Part shown: one piece after another, positions 58,801-64,000 of the stretch
How the letters are laid out: every line of letters begins with the position of its first letter
How positions within the stretch are numbered: the first letter of the stretch is position 1
NCBI GenBank assembly: GCA_037179385.1
Contig: CM074187.1
Coordinates: forward strand, 44,054,879-44,118,878
DNA length: 64,000 bases
DNA from: Holothuria scabra
Lineage: Eukaryota; Echinodermata; Holothuroidea; Aspidochirotida; Holothuriidae
Direction: 5' to 3'
The notes under the pieces: generated by a model
What the model saw: only the letters and a program-made list of their open reading frames with translations
Databases searched by the model: none
Told to the model about the DNA's origin: nothing
Program-made: the position numbers and the translations under genes

Positions 58801-61800
58801 ACCAATTGCCACACCTTTTTTTGTAAAGGTTGCAAGGTCAAAATCAGTGGACATGCTAGTTGTATTGGAGGACATTCCACCATGTTGTTTTAGTAACCTC
58901 TCATGTATTTTCTGCATCTGTTTGTTTGTCCTCCAGAATGTGGTTGTATTAGCTGACTTGCCTTGTGAAACTTCCCTATATATGAATACATACAGTATAC
59001 ATGTAATTCTAGACCCTTCTATTCTGTGGAACTGATATAACCAAGGGGTGTTTTAGTGTGCAACCATTCATTATACAGTTAGGTGAGAATTGGAAAGATC
59101 AAAGCTGATGGACTTGCCCTAGTTATGCCCGACTAAATCAGACCATCACTTGACTATTGGATTTGTCTGTACTGTAGGATAAAAAGGCTTCTATTTCTAA
59201 ATTTGTATGTGAAGATCAGATTTGTAGCTAGACCAGTTTTAAGAAGTTGGCTCCAAGGAAAGAGTACAACCACAAGGTGTACCTTGTAAAACATAATTAT
59301 TGAGAAAGAGTGAGGTCTGTTCTTGATCTTGTGGGGCTTTATTGGGACTAAAAGTAAAACTGAAATTAAAATTAATAAAATTAATTACCCTTCCAAGTTC
59401 CCACTCACTGCAAAAGCAGCTGAAGTCTACACTTTTACCACAGTAAGAGGTGAAGTTAATACACAGTGGGGTCACTCTTAAAGGGAAGGTTTAAGCAAAA
59501 ATTTAATTTTCATATGTAAAGGAGGAACCAAATCTACACAGTGTGGTGAAAGTTTCATTCAAATTGGACATGTATTTTTTGAGATATTGGAAAATGAAGT
59601 CAGTAGATTTGTGTTCAAGAGTGAGTTTGAGGGCAGAGGAGCTTTTATCACTTCCTCACATTGGCAAGAAATGCTTTGCTTCACTTTGTTTTATCAGACT
59701 GTTTTGTTGACCTTGAAGTTAATAGGAATAAGACCTCCCTTTGGGATGCAAAGTTTGTAAAGTTCCCTTGCCACTTATGCAATCACATTTGAATAATGTG
59801 TGATTGTTGAGGAGAAAATCAAGTCTGAAGTTTAAAGAGAAACAAAGGACATCACTGTGGGGATGTGATGTCATATGTGCTTGCTTCAAGTTCACTTTTT
59901 GTTGAAAATGTGAAAACTTTACATGCTCATATCTTGGGAACCACACATCGGATTTCAATGCAAATTTCACCAAAATGCTAAGAATGAGTACCCCTGTAAA
60001 ATACCAAATCCTTTTGTGACCTTAAACCCTTCTTTTAATGACCATTAAGCAGAAGTCACACTACAACCAATTTGGATCAGATTCCAATTTTTGTGCATTT
60101 TTGGTTTCGATGATAAGAGAAACCTATGCATTCATGACGGCGTGTGTATGTATGTATGTGTGTATGTGTATGCATGTGTGTGTGTGTGTTTGTGACACTT
60201 TGCTCGTTAACACTATATCTCAAGGTAGGATTGTATGACAGTTTTTAAACTTGGTACACAGATGAGCCATATTGAGAGGAAGGACCCTATTGTTTTTGGT
60301 GGAGGTCAGAGGTCATTTGGGGTCACCAGGGGTCAAAGTCTGAAAACCTTGTTAACACAATATCTCAAGGTAGGAAACTTGGATAGATTTCATATTTGGT
60401 ATGTGGATGTGTTATAGTCAGAAGATGGTCCCTATTGTTTTTGGCAGAGGTCAAAGGTCATCTGGGGTCATCAGGGGTCAAAGTCTGAAAATCTCGTTAA
60501 CACGATATCTCAAGGTAGGAAACTTGTATAGATTTCATATTTGGTATGTGGATGCGTTTTAGTCAGAAAATGGTCCCTATTGTTTGTAGCGGAGGTCAAA
60601 GGCCATCTGGGGTCACCAGGGGTCAAAGTCTGAAAACCTTGTTAAATGCAATATCTCAAGGTAGGAAACTTGGATGGATTTCATTTTTGATATGTAGATG
60701 CTTTATAGTAAGTCGATGGTCCCTATTGTTTTTGTCATAGGTCAAAGGCCATCTGGGATGACAGGGAATCAAAGTCTGAAAATCTTGTTAACATGATATC
60801 TCAAGGAAGGAAGCTTGGATAGATTTCATATATGGGTATGTGGATGCATTGTGGTCAGAGGATGGTCCCCATTGTTTTTGGCAGATATGAAAATCATGTG
60901 GGGTCTCCAGGGGTCAAAGCCTGGAAACCTTTTTAAATAGATCTTTCAAGATTGCTGTTTGTCCATTTGTCTGTGTGTTGTTTGTATGTCTAGCTATGTA
61001 TGGCTTTTATGAAGGTCAAAAGGTCATCTGGAAAGACAAAATTATATTTTGAATATGCTAGTATAAGATTTGAATGAGAAGATAATGGTGCATGATGGCA
61101 CTCTTTGAAAAGGAACATTTATGTATCATCGAAACCTCAATGCATTTTTGCATTCTGGTTGTTAAAATCTTCAATGAAATTTGTGGTAAATATTTGGTGC
61201 CATCACATTGATAGGCAGATTTTATTTCCCTATGCTGTCAATAGAAAATATCTGTCAGAATGGTGTCATGAAAAAGTTACTTTGCCTTTTAATTTTCATA
61301 GACATCAGAAGCAAATTGTATATTTACACTGGTGGACAATTTTTTAGCTCATTCTGGCTAGACATGGTGAAGATTTTTACAAATTCAAAACCAAAAAGAA
61401 AATCAGATCTGAATCCGATCCAAATTCATTGTAATGTGATCGCGGCTTTAGTCATAGTCAATAGAGCTCATTCCCTGCGGCACTGCAGGGACACCCATGG
61501 TAGCCTCAACCATGACGGGCTGGCAAACCAATGCTGCTGAGGCCACATTTTGTACTTCTATGTCTGTTGGCTCAATATGTTCTTTTGGCTTTCATTAGAT
61601 AGTGTATACTTGACGGGTTACTCTGAGGATAACAAAATGGAGGAAGGTTCGTGGGAAGAAAACTGGATGAATGAAGATGAATTGGAGGCAGGTACTGTAC
61701 AACATACCCTCTACTTGTTTAGGATTAATAATAGATTATGTTTGGGCAATAGTTGGTAAAAAGATTGTCATATTTGTGCAGAGAATGGAACTGTTCTTTA

Positions 61801-63993
61801 TCTGCTTGTACATTTTATATGCAGTGGCTAAAAGGTTTAATGTGGTGGTATATGAAGTAGGAAACTGGAGGTTTGGAGCTCAATATCTGTCTGGGTTAAA
61901 TTTAGTTCAGTTTTTCCTTTTCAGCAAAGAACAGACTTTTTCTACCTAAATGTCCTCCCAGAAGAAACTTAATCTAGATCTTAGTTACTTATTTGGTAAC
62001 TCACCTGTTATTAAGTTGTATTTACAAGCCATAGACTGTTGAAGATCCAGGACTTTTGTTTGGGGGTGTACTAGATTCATTGATTGCAGTAATAAGGTAG
62101 GGTAATTCCACAGATGGGGTTTAATTATAATGTATCTAATCTCTTTCACTTGAATTGTCAGAATATGGTTGCCATTGTGGGTCTGCCTTATGTGAAGAGT
62201 GTAGTGTTGGACATCTTGGGGTTGCGCATGCACCCATGGCACTCCCTGGATCAGCCACAGGCCATAGAGTGGTCACTTAGCAATGTAAACAGCTTCACTC
62301 CAAAAGCACAATCATTGTGATATGAGCATGTTTTGAGTAGTGTCAATACCAGTCAAACAAAGTGCAGTGTGTGTTATCTTTTTATTGGCTTACAATAATC
62401 TTCATTATTTTATATGATTGTGAATGACTTTTTTTACACTTTGTGATATTGTAGATGGAGGTGAAGCAGAATGGAGGGATGAAACTGAGAATGCAAGGGA
62501 TGGTGAGAGCATTGCCAGCAGAGTGCATAACAAAGAAACACAAAGTGAGAAAATCACCCCAGGTGAGTATACATATGTATGTAAGTGGATAACCAACTGG
62601 CAGCTACTGGCACATTGGAACAGGAGAGCTCTCCTTCTTTTTAATAGAGAATACATTTAGTGTGCCCCCTATCATTTACTTGTAATATACAGTATGAAAG
62701 TACCTTGCAATAACTGTATTGTGTATGTAGGGTTAAAAATATATACTGGAGAGGTGTACCAGAAGTTTTTACCAGAAAAAAGGTTTTATAAATATTGTAC
62801 TTCTGCTTTAATCCATTTTCGTGTAGTAGGTGAAACCATAACAGTATGTATGTTATAACTCTTAACATCTCTATAAATATATCAAGGTGTTACTTGAGAG
62901 TTGTTCCTTTAAGATTTGTGTTGTTTGGAGTAGGAGATACTATTACTCCATGTCATACAAAGGAACCAGAATAAAAGTTCCAGCTGAAGGATTCTGAGTG
63001 GTGACTGTATTGCTTTGTCAGTGTAGTGGACAAAAGCCAGTGCAGGTCATTAGTGTTCCTCACTACCCTTGTACTTACAGAACTGTACAACACTGCCTGG
63101 GGTAACAAGCAGTGTTGAAGGCTTCAGAAGTTACCGTGAGCAATATCAGTGATGGTTTGGAACTAATGATGCATTTGTTCTCATCAAATGACCAGATAAA
63201 TATTTGGATTGTTTTATATTGCATTAACATAAGTTTCCATGGAATTTTTAATATTTTAAGCTGGGTGCAAGTCTGGTCATATGGGCTACATTCCATTTGA
63301 CAAGGGTCTGAGCTGCTAAAGCTGGCTGATATGGCTGGAACCCTAAATCAGAATGATTAGACCTCCTTTATAGGTGGACTTCAGAGCTGCTTTTAAACAC
63401 CAAACTGGGATGTTTTGTCAAGCTAGGTTTAATTTTTTATTTTCTTTAAGTTCTATGCATTTATCTACCATAAGTAAAAGAAATCAAACAAATTTGAAGC
63501 TGGGATTTTTTTGTTCTTCCTCATCTTGGAATGTAACATAGCCATGTGATGTGTTAGAGTGTATTCCGATTCTTTATTAATATCACATTATTTAATGCAT
63601 ACCACAAGTGAATCCTTTTGAAGTACAGTAATCAGTTCCTGGACAAGTGATTAAGCATGACACTGAATTAAAAGGCTTGTATTCTATGCCAAACATAAAA
63701 TCTACCTTGCTTGATTGGATGCATGTACAATTTAAACATTTTTTCAGGAATTTGCATCTGATATATAGTACATGTGGTCTTTGATATCATGATATATTGC
63801 AAAAGACTTACAAACCTAAGTGGATCAGGTCAAATGACTGGAAATGCTTTAATTCTATGCATTGCATTGCTTTTGTTTTTTTTATCAGTGCACATAAAAC
63901 AAGAGATTGAGGATGAGGAGACAGTTGATACCCAGCCTGTTGAGAAGATAAATGGTCCTTTCCAGATGTCACAACATCAGGGAGGAACGCAAG
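55853..63993 (+). CDS. NPL (nucleoplasmin-like fold) domain protein, possibly a nuclear FKBP; 3' part outside the window
   Basis: Six exons (10, 90, 150, 93, 108 and 105 nt) give 185 residues, still open at the window edge. Residues 1-91 form an NPL domain of the kind that opens insect FKBP39/46 and plant HD2 proteins: MIWGIRLEPGK at the start, HITMAAME, SEFLLCTLNG, LDMKLSQGEKLIFSVRGK and the closing SVYLTGY. Such domains form pentamers that bind histones or nuclear proteins (family knowledge). The following exons are acidic (MEEGSWEENWMNEDELEA) and include IKQE, a psi-K-x-E sumoylation-type site. A catalytic FKBP domain, if there is one, would be in unseen exons, so naming it an FKBP is inference. 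All introns are phase 1. Intron 3 carries large repeats. Confidence 0.85.
56483..56572 (+). CDS. NPL gene exon 2 (aa 4-33)
   Basis: The acceptor is GTCTACACAG and the donor AGTG|GTAGGT, phase 1 at both ends. It encodes IRLEPGKIHHENVSKDVHIT and MAAMESWDS, the first strands of the NPL fold. Confidence 0.85.
58018..58167 (+). CDS. NPL gene exon 3 (aa 34-83)
   Basis: It encodes TKSLVFLQVQQSEFLLCTLN then LDMKLSQGEKLIFSVRGK, the core strands. The donor is AAAA|GTAAGT, phase 1. The acceptor TACAGCAG is a tandem NAGNAG, so the exon may start at 58,018 or 58,021. Confidence 0.9.
58440..58790. repeat. Irregular cluster of ACCTGTG / CACAGGT words
   Basis: In about 350 bp of intron 3, ACCTGTG or ACCTGCG occurs about eight times on the plus strand and CACAGGTTT twice in inverted form, with GTGGCAAA also repeated. 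No constant period, so it is not a simple tandem array. Confidence 0.6.
59478..60038 (+). mobile_element. 561-bp TTAA-ended MITE, copy 2 (NPL intron 3)
   Basis: Direct copy of 28,847-29,406 across its whole length. The end repeats TTAAAGGGAAGGTTTAAG and, inverted, TTAAAAGAAGGGTTTAAG are better preserved here. Confidence 0.85.
60142..60190 (+). repeat. (TGTG/TATG)n microsatellite
   Basis: GTATGTATGTGTGTATG units followed by pure GT repeats, at the left edge of the 145-bp array. Confidence 0.85.
60192..61040 (+). repeat. Tandem array, about 145-bp unit, 5-6 copies
   Basis: The AGGTCA anchor recurs at 60,303, 60,448, 60,593 and 60,739 (spacing 145, 145, 146), with degenerate units at about 60,883 and 61,013. 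Each good unit reads AGGTCAnAGGYCA, then GGGTCACCAGGGGTCA, then TATCTCAAGGTAGGAAACTT and TGGTCCCTATTG. The words AGGTCANAGGTCA and GGGTCAnnnnGGGTCA are DR1- and DR4-type nuclear receptor patterns. Confidence 0.88.
61599..61691 (+). CDS. NPL gene exon 4 (aa 84-114)
   Basis: Acceptor TTTCATTAG, donor GCAG|GTACTG. It encodes NSVYLTGYSEDNKMEEG and an acidic WEENWMNEDELEA. SVYLTGY is the last strand of the NPL fold. Confidence 0.9.
62455..62562 (+). CDS. NPL gene exon 5 (aa 115-150), acidic/polar
   Basis: It encodes DGGEAEWRDETENARDGESI and continues to SEKITP, with acceptor ATTGTAG and donor CCAG|GTGAGT. Likely disordered. Confidence 0.8.
63889..63993 (+). CDS. NPL gene exon 6 (aa 151-185), IKQE motif
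   Basis: It encodes VHIKQEIEDEETVDTQPVEK and continues to HQGGTQ. The acceptor is TTTTATCAG and the donor CAAG|GTATGC. The IKQE site followed by acidic residues is a classic sumoylation context. The gene continues beyond the window. Confidence 0.75.
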
Positions 63994-64000
63994 GTATGCA

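Larger units (their letters stand above)
60052..61452. mobile_element. 1.4-kb TIR element carrying a tandem array (NPL intron 3)
   Basis: The left end GTCACACTACAACCAATTTG then GATCAGATTC and, inverted from 61,441, GATCACATTACAATGAATTT then GGATCGGATTC form a TIR of about 35 bp. The right third matches 25,860-26,132. The middle is filled by a microsatellite and the 145-bp array. Confidence 0.65.

Noticed and set aside
60235..60740. Plus-strand frames FGGGQRSFGVTRGQSLKTLL and its repeats
   Set aside because: They repeat because they lie in the 145-bp tandem array. Stops interrupt each unit and there is no start or splice context.

Overview
This is animal nuclear DNA: AT-rich, with two intron-rich genes separated by about 30 kb of transposon-laden sequence. 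It has no operons and no bacterial signals. The gene content (an LRRC71 orthologue and a nucleoplasmin-like-fold protein), the variety of hAT-like MITEs and truncated LINEs, and the frequent heptamer AGGCCTA fit a marine invertebrate deuterostome. An echinoderm or hemichordate is my inference; the sequence does not prove it.

Left part (2,092-25,639, minus strand): a complete 13-exon reading frame for LRRC71, a leucine-rich-repeat protein of 522 residues. The exon phases join without conflict. One intron uses a GC-AG donor and one donor is weak. The introns hold small DNA-transposon derivatives (2.25, 6.67, 7.76, 13.85, 18.87, 20.84 kb), a 520-bp dispersed repeat (23.15-23.66 kb) and an inverted repeat pair (10.46/10.95 kb). 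A TIR element lies about 80 bp upstream of the start codon, followed by a 185-bp hAT-type MITE full of GACTCGA palindromes.

Middle part (25.7-55.8 kb): I found no host gene. It is a layered set of mobile elements: four 5'-truncated LINE fragments (31.8, 33.9, 36.5, 39.7 kb), several hAT-like elements with target duplications (35.5-38.8, 45.8-46.7 kb), a 2.7-kb TIR element with a 5-bp target duplication (49.3-52.0 kb), and a 2.47-kb TTA-flanked element (39.09-41.56 kb). That last element carries a LINE and interrupts a 520-bp repeat whose uninterrupted copy is in the same window at 23.5 kb. Inverted repeats of about 320 bp at 32.7 and 49.1 kb face each other across 16 kb.

Right part (55,853 to the window end, plus strand): the 5' six coding exons of a gene with an N-terminal NPL (nucleoplasmin-like) domain, as found in nuclear FKBPs of the FKBP39/46 type and plant HD2 proteins. 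The first coding exon is only 10 nt and every intron is phase 1. The gene runs off the right edge. Its third intron contains a TTAA-ended MITE and a TIR element that carries a roughly 145-bp tandem array. Most array units contain nuclear-receptor-like direct repeats (DR1 plus DR4).

The two genes point away from each other across the repeat-rich region. Nothing in the sequence suggests they work together. LRRC71 is expected in ciliated cells, and the NPL protein in chromatin or the nucleus.
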